From assembly GCA_965200805.1 (NCBI GenBank), contig OZ241384.1, positions 3,286,001-3,350,000 on the forward strand: a DNA stretch of 64,000 nucleotides, in the 5' to 3' direction. Positions within the stretch are counted from its first letter, which is position 1, and every line of letters starts with the position of its first letter. Shown here one piece after another: positions 18,272 to 26,652 of this stretch. A program made the translations under genes and the position numbers. This DNA comes from MPNP01 sp026709725. Lineage in GTDB: Bacteria; Pseudomonadota; Alphaproteobacteria; Rhodobacterales; Rhodobacteraceae. Under the pieces are notes generated by a model. It was not told where the DNA came from, did not search any database, and saw nothing but the letters and a program-made list of their open reading frames with translations.

Positions 18272-19630
18272 TTGAAAACAAAGATTGAAACCTGCAGCGG
18301 CAAGCAGCACACATGGGCGCATACCCGTGTCGAGGGCATGTCATTCGCGGACATTCTCCGTCGCCCTGCCCTGCCCTTCTACTACCTGAGAAAGTACCAG
18401 CGTGGCCGCTTTTGCCAATCTCAAAACGTCATTGAGCGTTTCGATCACCAAAGAACACAGATCAGGAACAAGACCTTCCGTCCACTGGCGAATGGTGAGG
18501 CAGTCACATTGGCGATGGGCGGGGACATCATGTGGATCGGCAGGGGCTGGGAAAGTTACTGCTCTCAGGGAGTCAGGGACTTCCTGCATTCGTTCGATGC
18601 CGTCGTGGCAAACCTGGAAACGCCGATCATGCCGTCCGGCCGCGTTCCCAAACCGTTCCTTCCGGACTCGTTCTGGTTCAATTCCCCTCCAGACCTTCTG
18701 GACGGGCTGGCGAGGGACGGGACCTCTCCCTTCGCTGCCCTCAGCATCGCCAACAACCATGCCCTTGACATGGGCGATAAAGGCCTTCTCGAAACCATGG
18801 AGATACTGAAATCGAGAGACATTGGCCATTCCGGCGCGACAGTGGGTGGAAAGGACGGGATGGTGCACGTATTTGAACGCAGATTCGTCCGTTTCGGATT
18901 CTATGCTGCGACCTACGGAACCAACAGACCGCAACATAAAACCGAAAATGTGCGACTTAACGTGATGGCCGGGATCGTTCCGCCCCTGAAGATGACGGAT
19001 GTGGACCTCTCTGGTGCTGAAGCCGCGATCAAGGAGATGACAGAAAAACAGGTTGATGTCAGGATCATCAGCTTGCACTGGGGAAACGAGTTCGAACTCT
19101 ATCCCGACCCGTCGCTCCTGCCGCTGTCGAGGGCATTGGTCGCCATGGGATTCGACATCGTCATGGGGCATCATCCCCATGTGGTCCAACCATCGGAGGT
19201 TGTCTTCGTGAACTGCGGCACCGAAGGCGGGAGCGGATGTCGAATCGACACACCTGACGGAGATCCGAGAAAGGCCATCATCCATTGGAGTTTGGGAAAC
19301 TTTGTGACAGCGATGCGAACGCCCCTGACCCGCATCGGTGCTGTCCAGCAACTGTCGTTCATCCAGCGGCATGACCGCATCGAATGGTTCAATCCGGAAC
19401 ATACGTTCGTCATCAACCTGCCGCGGTCGGCGTTTGGAGATAAGGCTCGTTTGGTTCTGGAAAATGAATTAGATTTAGGTCTCGTGCCCCAACAACCAGA
19501 ATATTTTCACAATGCGCGCCTGCACTGTCAATATCTTCGGAACCACCTGAATGGACCAGAAAACGAAAGCTTGACACGCGCGGTCAGGGACGCGGCGACT
19601 TTCCGGGCATTCTGTTTTCAGTCGATGTAA
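18272..19630 (+). CDS. capA: CapA-family (poly-gamma-glutamate capsule type) metallophosphoesterase-like protein
   Basis: The 452-residue frame has the CapA/PGA_cap domain: LAMGGDIMWIGR near residue 82, VVANLETPI, SIANNHALDMGDKGL, ISLHWGNEFELYPDP, GFDIVMGHHPHVVQPSE near residue 300, and IIHWSLGNFV. These His/Asp/Asn motifs are those of calcineurin-like metal sites. No signal peptide is obvious. I chose TTG at 18272: before the 149-bp insertion this TTG would have overlapped the TPR gene stop as TTGA. An ATG at 18338 is the alternative start. Whether the protein works on a capsule is not shown by context, as no capB or capC is present. Confidence 0.8.
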   Translation: MKTKIETCSGKQHTWAHTRVEGMSFADILRRPALPFYYLRKYQRGRFCQSQNVIERFDHQRTQIRNKTFRPLANGEAVTLAMGGDIMWIGRGWESYCSQGVRDFLHSFDAVVANLETPIMPSGRVPKPFLPDSFWFNSPPDLLDGLARDGTSPFAALSIANNHALDMGDKGLLETMEILKSRDIGHSGATVGGKDGMVHVFERRFVRFGFYAATYGTNRPQHKTENVRLNVMAGIVPPLKMTDVDLSGAEAAIKEMTEKQVDVRIISLHWGNEFELYPDPSLLPLSRALVAMGFDIVMGHHPHVVQPSEVVFVNCGTEGGSGCRIDTPDGDPRKAIIHWSLGNFVTAMRTPLTRIGAVQQLSFIQRHDRIEWFNPEHTFVINLPRSAFGDKARLVLENELDLGLVPQQPEYFHNARLHCQYLRNHLNGPENESLTRAVRDAATFRAFCFQSM

Positions 19631-19689
19631 AAACGATTTCTGAAAAGATTTGACCACTAGGCTGTGTACCCATATATTGACAAGACCGC
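19631..19689. other. short spacer between capA and the transposon graveyard
   Basis: Fifty-nine bases. No hairpin terminator is obvious. Confidence 0.3.
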
Positions 19690-22126
19690 CCGGATCTCCC
19701 AAATCAGCGACCTAATTGCCCGAATCCGCCCCGGGGCCCATCCCTCCCAAAATCCCGCCCCGATTCGCCCAGCCGGCCCACCGCCGGGGCCGGCTTGGGG
19801 GATCTTCACGTCCGACGGGGCCCGGCAGGGTGCTGGAGGATGCCCGTTCCGGGACCGGTGCGGGCCCGGCGTCATTCTCAATCCAGAAAACTGTCAGGAA
19901 GTCCCCGTCCCCGCCCGCGTGCGGGCCCGGCCCGGGGGAGAGGGTTCGGGAGGGTCCGGGGTCAGGCGGGCGCGGCGGGGATCCCGCCGAGGCGGCCCGC
20001 AGCCTTCCGGATCCCGTCCGTCCCCCCGAGGGGAGGGAGAGGGCGACCCGCCGTGCGTGGCGGACACGGCGCCCCGCCCCCACCCGTTGAGACCATTGGG
20101 ATGAGGAGGACGCGGAAGCGTTTCATCCGGATCCAGTGCAGGGACCGGTCAGGGAAGATCCCCCTCCATGACACCCATTGGGCCGAGGGCGACGATGGCG
20201 TGGCTGATGGATGCGGGCCGGAGCCGGCAGGCATCGGCGCCCCAATCATTATCCCAATGGGTCCCGAGGGGACCATGCCACCGGCGAAGTCGGACTTGAT
20301 CGCGCGGTGGGCATCCTCCGCGCGACCCCATCCCGCCCGGACGGACGGGCGGACGGATCCCGTCGGGGGCGTGGGCCTGGGCGAAGATGGCCGCTGCGGG
20401 GCGTGGGGCCCCATCCGTCACAGGGGCCGGGCTCCGGATCGTCGGGGTCCCGCCCCCGTCCGTCAGGGACTCCCCGGTTGGGGACTCCTCTTCAGCTGAC
20501 ACGTCGGCAACACCCCCGGCAGGACAGTCCGCATCGGGTGCCGGAACATTGGTCGCAACCATGCGCACCCGGAAGGCGGGGGTCCGGTCGCCCCAGGTCC
20601 CCCAATGGTTGATTCCTTGGGGATCTCATCGGTCCCGGTCGCCAGCCGGTCAATGGCCGGAGGATCACAGGTGATGGGCGTGAGGCCACGAAGCGGACCT
20701 CCGCATCCGTCCCCACAATGGCCTTCATGGCGGGGATTATATCGACGGGTTGACAGAATCTCCATTAGTTCAGAGGAATCGGTATTCTACAATGAACTTT
20801 GCCAGATATTTCATTGGTAGTTCAAATGCTTGGATATCATTGGGTATTTTGATCCCTGTCAACTCAGGTGTGTAATCCCCTTCATGGCCGTCCCGCCATG
20901 CCGGTCACCAGCGGGATCCCGGCATGGGAGACCCCCGCTTCGTCCGGTACAGGCCGGTCTCCGGGCCGGGTGGCCATGATCGCCGCCCGGGCCTGCTCAT
21001 GCAGGGGCGCCCCGATGATGAAGGGGATGCGGCCCCAAAGTGATCAGGGATTGGGCTGCAACGGTTCAGGCCGGCCGCCCGGTCGGTTGCAGAGGGTGAT
21101 GAGGGCATTCTGACAGCCGGCGGTGTCCGAGCGGACAGTGACATGGGTGATCGCCCCGGGGAGGACCGCCAGGGCCTCCGTGATGATGCGCGGGCCCTCA
21201 TCATCATGGAGGGCCATGGAAGCGGGGACATTGCCGTCGCGCATCTCCTGGTGCACGATCATGCCGGTCCCGGGGACGAACACCATCATCGCCCGGTCGC
21301 CCCGCTCATGGGGGTGGGTCCCCCATCGCCCTGATGACGGTCCGGCGGCCCGACAGGTCGCCCTGGCATCCTTCCTGCCGGTGGGGATGATGGTGGCGTC
21401 CCCATCCTTCATCACGGGAGGGCGAGGGTGACGGCCGTGATCCCCGCCCGCCTGACGGCGGCCCCATCCCCTGATGATCGATGGGGAGACGCGTCCGGAC
21501 GGCCCTGAGCGGAGTGTATCTCGGGGAGGGCTCAGGGATAGAGGCGGTGCCCGCTTCCCGTTCCCTGCCCGCGGCATCGTCATGGAACTCCTCGAGCCAC
21601 TCAAGGATGGAGCGGGGCGAGGGGAAGGTCCGCCCCCGGCCCCCGGGAAGCGCCTGCGGCGTGATTTCCTGGACAGGCCAAGGAGGGCCGGCTCGGCCCG
21701 GCGCACCAGCCGGGCCGGAGCGGTGCCCGCCTCCAGCCTGTCCGCATCGGCGACCCGGTCCCTGTCCGTGATGACAAGGAGGGGCGATGATGGTCATCAG
21801 TGTGATGGCGAGGATCATCCGGCCGTCATGCCAGCCCTGGGTGCGGTGGCGGGTGCGGCGGCGTGTCCGGTCCTGGGCCTTGGCCCTGGCCCTGGGCAGG
21901 TCGCGGAGAACCCTGAGCCGGGCCGGCATGCCCGGAGGGGGATGACACCGCCATGGGGCGTGATGGCCTGGTCCTCGAATGTGATGGTGAAGGGAAGAGC
22001 GGTTTCGTATGGCATTGCATTCACCCGGTGGGTGACTTCTGATTTTGATGAATCGACACCATGACGGGTGGAGATTCAAGGATTGACCGGGCTTTTTCCC
22101 TATTTTTGATCGCTGATTGGGGGATC
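19690..22126 (-). pseudogene. decayed IS1380-family transposase and its ends
   Basis: Fragments in three minus-strand frames line up in order with an IS1380-type DDE transposase. The N terminus is near 22024 (ALPFTITFEDQAITPHGGVI). A helical part follows (SPRSILEWLEEFHDD), then DGDATIIPTGRKDA, then HQEMRDGNVPASM with HVTVRSDTAGCQ near 21100. The C-terminal pieces EDAHRAIKSDFAGGMVPSG, RMKRFRVLLI and VRHARRVALSLPSGG run down to about 19970. Many frameshifts separate them. Near-matching inverted sequences (CGGATCTCCCAAATCAGCGA at 19691, and the complement of TCGCTGATTGGGGGATC at about 22110-22125) lie at the two ends. A 149-bp element is inserted inside. The DNA is much richer in GC than the neighbouring genes. 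Confidence 0.8.
20732..20880. mobile_element. 149-bp MITE-like inverted-repeat element, copy 2
   Basis: Same length as copy 1 and similar ends: GGGGATTATA...GGTTGACAG on the left and the imperfect complement CTGTCAAC...GTAATCCCC on the right, about 25 bp. The octamer TTCATGGC occurs on both sides (20724-20731 and 20881-20888), giving an 8-bp target duplication. It lies inside the IS1380-type relic, is AT-rich in a GC-rich background, and its interior differs from copy 1. Confidence 0.88.
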
Positions 22127-22251
22127 CGCCATGCGGACCAGAAACCATCAGGCGGGAACACCCTCATGCGCGGACACCGTCACGACATGACCCCATGACA
22201 TGATCACCGGGGAGCGGGCCATCCTCCACCCGCCCCTCCCCCGGAGACGCC

Positions 22252-22774
22252 ATGACCCCCCGGCGCCACGACCGAAGGGTCATGGCGGCGGGGGTCATGG
22301 ACGGCATCGTCTTCGTCCTGCGCACCGGGACTCCCCGGCGCGATCTCCCCGCGCGCTCCGGTCCCTGGTCGACCGGCTTCAACCGCTGCAACCCCGGAGC
22401 GGGAACGGCGCCCGGGCCCGGATCATGCAGGACCCGGGGAGTCCACGGGTGATGACGGTGACGATGGGGCCGATCATGACGATGGGGCCGGTCCGCCTGC
22501 GCATGCCTGTGCGCCCGCCGCCCGGCGGGCGCACAGGCATGCCGCCGGGCCAGCATCCCCTCCCGTTCCCGCCGCAGGCACCCCCGCCCCCTTGACAGGA
22601 GGCTCTGCAGGGAACGCAACCGGATCAAGCGGTTCTTCGGCAGGATCAGGGAGGCCCAAAGGGTCGGGTCGCGCACGGGCAAGACCGCCCGCAACGTTCT
22701 TGCGGCCGTGCAGCGCGCTGTCAGCCGTTCTCTGCTGCGGGCGCTGGCGAGGCCGTTGAATGGGGATGCGGCCT
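22252..22774 (+). pseudogene. decayed IS5-family transposase, plus strand
   Basis: The N-terminal part MDGIVFVLRTGTPRRDLP with ARSGPWSTGFNR matches the conserved IS5 segment (usually GI..VLRTG.PWRDLP..GPW.T.YNR). The C-terminal part RNRIKRFFGRIREAQRVGS then GKTARNVLAAV ends in a stop at about 22774, the usual IS5 tail. The middle, including the DDE core, is deleted or scrambled over frameshifts. A perfect 20-bp inverted repeat interrupts it at 22501-22542. Confidence 0.8.
22501..22542. repeat. perfect 20-bp inverted repeat with 2-nt spacer
   Basis: The left arm GCATGCCTGTGCGCCCGCCG is followed by CC and then its exact reverse complement. As DNA it could extrude a cruciform and as RNA it would fold into a very stable hairpin. 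It sits in the scrambled middle of the IS5-type relic. No T run follows, so it is not a typical intrinsic terminator. Confidence 0.9.
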
Positions 22775-23100
22775 AGGCCCCGTTGACACCCACCGTGCCG
22801 CCATCACCCCGGCCACCCGATCAATGAAGGCCGGGACGCCCGCCACCCCCCGCCTGCCCGCATCGCAATCCCCCGGAACGCCCCGCATTCGCGAAGACGG
22901 TCCCGATCGGGTGCCGCCGGCTGTACAGATCCCGGTCAGGCTCCCCATCACGATCCGTCTCCTCCGGGCCGGAATGACGGCCCTGATTCCCCGCGCCCGG
23001 GATCGGCGAGCGGACCGTCCGCCCCTCCGGCCCTGTCGGCAATGAGGGCCCTGCCCTCAATGCGGGCCCGCAGCGGGTCATGTCCGAAAGCGGGTGACGG
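22775..23100 (-). pseudogene. decayed IS5-family transposase C-terminus, minus strand
   Basis: Minus-strand pieces match an IS5 C-terminus: GRALIADRAGGADGPLADPG (compare LIADRAYDAD..R) and DRDLYSRRHPIGTVFANAG (compare LYK.RH.IEN.F...K). Frameshifts separate them. The DNA from about 22785 to 22930 is homologous to 51003-51165, so these are two copies of one element. Confidence 0.72.
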
Positions 23101-23629
23101 CCAGATCAGGCGGCGTCTTTCATCTGGCGGATTCCATCGCGGCATTCAATCCCCTCGATGACCGCAGCGCGGTGCCCGGGCAGGCGCCGCCGGTCCGCCT
23201 TGGCGGCCATCATGAGCCCGGGGCCATGACGGGTGCTGTCCTGCGGCCCGGGCCGCCCCGGGTCCTGCGGGTCCGGTTCCGCACTGCGGCAGGGACGCTC
23301 CCGGTCGGATCCGTCATGCGGGAGAGCCGGGGGATCAGCGCCGGGCCGACGTCGCCTTGCGGAGACAGGGTGGGACGATGGACGCGGCGAACCGGATCCG
23401 GCCCTCGGCCGCACCCGCCCGGTCATCACGTCGCGTTCAGGCGGGTGGCCGTGGCGCACCCGCCGCCCCCGGTCATCGACCGGCTCCGCATGCCTGGAGA
23501 GGGATGCGGACACATCGGCCTCCACCGCTGCCCGGAGCCATGCACGGGCATCCCGGCGGCGAGTGTCCGTCCGTGCATCCCGGAGGCGTCCTCCGGCCCC
23601 GTCAGCGGCGGGATGGTCGTGACGGTCAT
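23101..23629 (-). pseudogene. decayed IS256-family transposase N-terminal part
   Basis: The frame opens at 23629 with MTVTTIPPLTGPEDA and continues after a frameshift as AWLRAAVEADVSASLSRHAE then GRRVRHGHPPERDVMTGRVR. This is the N-terminal signature of IS256/Mutator-type transposases (VEAEVAAFLA..AD....R..VRNGH.PER...TG.G). Sequence further along the minus strand, toward about 23106, is too scrambled to align with certainty. It is truncated by the adjoining IS5 relic. Confidence 0.65.
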
Positions 23630-24029
23630 CGGCATGTCTCCCTTCCTTCGGGACGTGAGGGTGTTCAGCTGCCGTCCTGACATGCCACCCGTTTCCTTCC
23701 GTCACCCACTTTCGGGGATGACCCCCCCCCGCAGCCCGGGACCATCGGGGACCGCATCCGCTCCCCATCCACAGACACGGGGCGGGGTCCCCGGCCCTGC
23801 CGGGACGGAGGGGCGCGATCCCTGCCCGCATGCGGTCGGTGCGGAGGGGTCCGCCCGGATTCATGGATGGGCTCCTGCCTTGTGGACAGGCCGCCCTTCC
23901 GGGCGTGCGTTGGGGTGGGGAACAGCTCTGGAATCGGGATCGATCAGGGAGATTGTCAACAGGTCCTAATAAGAAGGCGAAATTCAAACGCCTCTTCATC
24001 CGCAGCCGCAATCCTGTGAGGCCGCAGTC
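23630..24029. other. GC-rich intergenic stretch
   Basis: About 400 bases. Only biased chance frames are seen; it is probably the outer part of the IS256 relic. The GC content falls back to the chromosomal norm near 23960, just before the DUF262-type gene. Confidence 0.4.
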
Positions 24030-25126
24030 ATGAATATCGAGAGAAACGACATAACTATTGCCGAACTGTTTGAGGGATACCAGGATCGCGGTGATGAGGG
24101 TGTCGTGGCCTGTGGCGGGACCCTCGATGTTCGCCCGCCCTATCAGCGCGAGTTTGTCTACAAGGAGAAGCAGCGTGATGATGTCATCCGGTCGGTACTC
24201 AGGGGTTTCCTCTCAATGTCATGTACTGGGTGGACAAGGGCGATGGCAATTTCGAGGTCCTGGATGGACAGCAGCGAAGTCTTTCCATCTGCCAGTATCT
24301 GAATGGGGACCTCTCCCTGGATGGCAGGTATTTTCATTCCCAACCTGACAATATTCAGCAGCGAATCAATGGGTATGAATTGACTGTCTATCAGTGCGAA
24401 GGCAGTGATGAGGAAAAGCTTGAATGGTTTGAGATCGTCAACATCGCTGGTGTAGAACTTACCCGGCAAGAGTTACGCAACGCGACATACGCTGGCCCCT
24501 AGCTGTCAGAAGCCAAGCGGCATTTCAGTCGTCCGGGCCGGGGTGCTGCGCAACTGGGTGATGGGTATGTCAGGGTCAGGGTCAACCGCCAGGAATTGCT
24601 GGAAAAAGCCATAGCCTGGGTGGCGGGCGCAAAGGATGATCAGTCAATCAGGGAGTATATGAGTCGTCACCAAAATAATAAGGACGTCGGGGAGATATGG
24701 AATCGTTTCCAGGATATCATCAATTGGGCGAAGACAATCTTTCCCAGGCAATGGTCCAGCATGACAAGTGTGGACTGGGGATCTCTCTATGACCATCATC
24801 ACAATCGCAGTGATCTTGATCCCGTTGCATTGGAGGCGGAGGTTATGCGGTTGCACAAGGACGATGATGTCAAGCGAAAACCGGGTATCTATCCCTATCT
24901 GCTGACTGGCGATGAAAAGCATCTGAACATCCGGGTGTTCTCACCGGCCATGCGCGAAGCCGCTTATGAGAGGCAGGGAGGCATCTGCCCCCATTGCAAA
25001 AAGACATTCCAGCTCAAGGATATGCATGCAGATCATATTGATCCCTGGTCCGAGGGAGGTCCGACGGTCGCGGAAAATTGTCAGATGCTGTGCAGTCCCT
25101 GCAATCGCCGCAAGGGGGCGAAATAG
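24030..25126 (+). pseudogene. DUF262 (GmrSD-N-like) - HNH nuclease gene broken by a frameshift and a stop
   Basis: The first frame gives VRPPYQREFVYKEKQRDDVI, the DUF262 start. Near 24207 the reading frame must shift, most simply by loss of one C, to continue GFPLNVMYWVDKGDGNFEVL and DGQQRSLSICQYLNGD, the DGQQR motif of DUF262. The same frame meets TAG at 24500 and continues beyond it. It ends in an HNH nuclease domain with CPHCKKTFQLKDMHADHIDP, NCQMLC and CNRRKG (two Cys pairs plus the DH catalytic site). Family members of this DUF262-HNH layout are often anti-phage enzymes. Two independent lesions argue for a pseudogene; paired sequence errors are the alternative. Confidence 0.82.
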
Positions 25127-25214
25127 ACAAAGGCATCAAGCCGCTTGGGGAATGTCCCGGATGATGTTGAGACTTCCCCAAGCAGGACTGCCTGATCTGC
25201 ATTTGTGAGACTGT

Positions 25215-25566
25215 TTGGCACAAGTTGTAATATCTCCTCCCTGCAGCAAAATTATCTGAAGCGAGCGGAAACCGATGGCCATGGACGTGGCCCAGACCAT
25301 GCTCGCGGGAAAATCGTTGCATTCTGGCACTGGGGGAGAGTTGGCAGGAAATCCCAGCAAAATGTGACCAATGACAGGTGCAGGCGATGAGGTCACTGAT
25401 TTGAGTCTGTCGATCGGGAGGTCACGGTGCTCAATTGTGGAGTGATGATACACCCGTGATGTTGAGCAAGGCATGGGGGAAATCGGGTCAAGGGAATGGA
25501 GGGTTGGGTGGCAGGGTCAATTTGTGTAAGGGATGGCGGTGGGAGTCGCTGCTCAGGGAACAGGAC
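25215..25566 (+). repeat. duplicated structured leader element, copy 1
   Basis: About 350 bases homologous at a constant offset of 1080-1084 to the sequence just upstream of cobO. A 3' block of about 50 bases (from GGGAATGGAGGG through GGATGGCGGT) is identical. More 5' parts differ, but paired segments change together: TGCTCAA (25428) with TTGAGCA (25462) here, against TGCCCAG with CTGGGCA in copy 2. The copy ends with CTCAGGGAACAGGACA and a start codon, just as copy 2 ends at cobO. It may be a structured RNA leader. Confidence 0.72.
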
Positions 25567-25780
25567 AATGGAAATCATCGAAATTGCCGGATTGATCGGC
25601 ACTTTTGTGTCAATCTATCAACTCTTCGCTCAGGGTTCAAATCTGATCAATCAGATAAGGATCAGTTATCATGCACCCAATGCGGAATTCCGCTCGCTGA
25701 TTTGCTCTTTACCTCAGAAAGACTATCAGGCTCTGCCGGATGAAATTAAGAAAATCAGAGCCTTGTTTGCTACTAGCTGA
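25567..25780 (+). CDS. small protein of 70 residues, unknown
   Basis: The ATG lies directly after the duplicated leader, at the position equivalent to the cobO start, with GGAACAGGA as ribosome site. The product begins with a hydrophobic segment (MEIIEIAGLIGTFVSIYQLF) followed by a polar, helix-forming tail (LPQKDYQALPDEIKKIRAL). It could be a small single-span membrane or membrane-associated protein. I do not recognise the family. Its end overlaps the end of a minus-strand small ORF by 8 bases. Confidence 0.55.
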
Positions 25781-25895
25781 TTAGCAGTGAAACAAAGAAA
25801 AGGGCCATTGCAACCCACAGGCCCACCTGTGCCACTTGAGGCAGGATTGCTCTGACGCGAGATACCTTTCTTCCGGTATAAAGGTGCAAGGCCAT
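25773..25895 (-). CDS. 40-residue putative single-span membrane protein
   Basis: A very strong ribosome site (GGGAGG) stands seven bases before the ATG. The protein has a basic N terminus (MALHLYTGRKVSRVR) and one transmembrane helix (VGLWVAMALFFVSLLIS), so it should insert with the N terminus in the cytoplasm. The family is unknown. The good ribosome site and clean topology are the support; its length is the main doubt. It converges tail to tail with the 70-residue plus-strand ORF. Confidence 0.5.
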   Translation of the reverse strand: MALHLYTGRKVSRVRAILPQVAQVGLWVAMALFFVSLLIS

Positions 25896-25982
25896 ATTCG
25901 TTACCTCCCATCTATCTGCTATACTGCGCGTGGCAGAATGGAATTGACCATTGCCCATTTTGGGTATTTTGTCAAGTCTTTT

Positions 25983-26159
25983 TCAATTTGCCAAACCGAA
26001 ACCTTCCCTGACTTCTTCGCTGGCATCTTTCTCAATCTTGGCCTTGAGTTCGCCTGCTGTCATTTGTTCGCAACCTTCTGGCAAGACTTCCAGCCTTGTT
26101 CCTCCTGACACTCCTGCAGTGCTCCCGATGTTGTTTGTGAACACGGGAGATTGAAACAT
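25983..26159 (-). CDS. 58-residue hypothetical ORF
   Basis: The open frame encodes an N-terminal half rich in Gly, Ser and Thr and a charged C-terminal half (MTAGELKAKIEKDASEEVRE). An internal ATG at 26063 would give only the charged 26-residue part. No clear ribosome site is seen at the first ATG. It lies just upstream of the 40-residue membrane-protein ORF on the same strand and its 5' end overlaps the plus-strand YodC-like ORF by two bases. Weakly supported. Confidence 0.25.
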   Translation of the reverse strand: MFQSPVFTNNIGSTAGVSGGTRLEVLPEGCEQMTAGELKAKIEKDASEEVREGFGLAN

Positions 26160-26286
26160 GTCAGATCAAGAAGAAATCAGGGCGGGTAAAGTTGTCAAGT
26201 TGAAATCGGGGGGACCGCCTACGACTGTTAAAGCGTCAAAGACGGTATTACCTCGCCTTATTTACTCAGGTAAAGAGTCTGCTTGA
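26158..26286 (+). CDS. DUF2158/YodC-like short protein, possibly truncated
   Basis: The ATG follows GGGAG by about nine bases. The 42-residue product starts MSDQEEIRAGKVVKLKSGGP then PTTV, matching the opening of DUF2158/YodC-family proteins (typically MSD.F..GDVV.LKSGGP.MTV). The family normally continues to about 60-70 residues with a Cys/Trp-containing strand, which is missing here. The frame instead ends at the edge of the second leader copy, so it was probably truncated when that copy or its neighbour was inserted. Confidence 0.55.
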   Translation: MSDQEEIRAGKVVKLKSGGPPTTVKASKTVLPRLIYSGKESA

Positions 26287-26289
26287 TTT

Positions 26290-26652
26290 TCCAAGCAGAC
26301 TTCCTTGGCCGGGAATGTCCCGCTGCAGGGTGTCCGGAATGCGCGGGAGCTGATGGTCGGGGGCTCGGCCCGGACTCCCGCTCATGCGGGAATCGCTGCA
26401 CTCTGGCACTGGTGGTGAACCGGCGTGCGGGTTCCGGAAAAATGGGATCAGCGACAGAGTCGGGTGATGCGGTCACCGATTTGAATCTGTCGATCGGGAG
26501 GTCACGGTGCCCAGTTGTGGAGTGGTGCTGCACGGTGTGACCCTGGGCAATGCATGGGGGCTGTCCTGCCCAGGGGGAATGGAGGGTTGGGTGGCAGGGT
26601 CAATTTGTGTAAGGGATGGCGGTGAGAGTTGCTGCTCAGGGAGCGAGGACAT
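26290..26652 (+). promoter_or_regulatory. cobO leader, structured element copy 2 (candidate regulatory RNA)
   Basis: Copy 2 of the roughly 350-base element abuts the cobO start. GGTCAC (26500) can pair with GTGACC (26537), enclosing TGCCCAG (26508), which can pair with CTGGGCA (26543) just outside: a pseudoknot layout. CTGGGCA can instead pair with a second TGCCCAG at 26567, so two folds exclude each other. A further hairpin (GAACC with GGTTC, 26418-26437) corresponds to GTTGG with CCAGC in copy 1. No canonical B12 box is present. The ribosome site is AGGGAGCGAGGA. Confidence 0.6.

Noticed and set aside
26290..26652. Canonical cobalamin riboswitch upstream of cobO
   Set aside because: GGGAA and a GTGTAAGGG segment resemble parts of the core, but the B12 box and the CCCGCCACTG region are absent, so I report a candidate structured leader instead.
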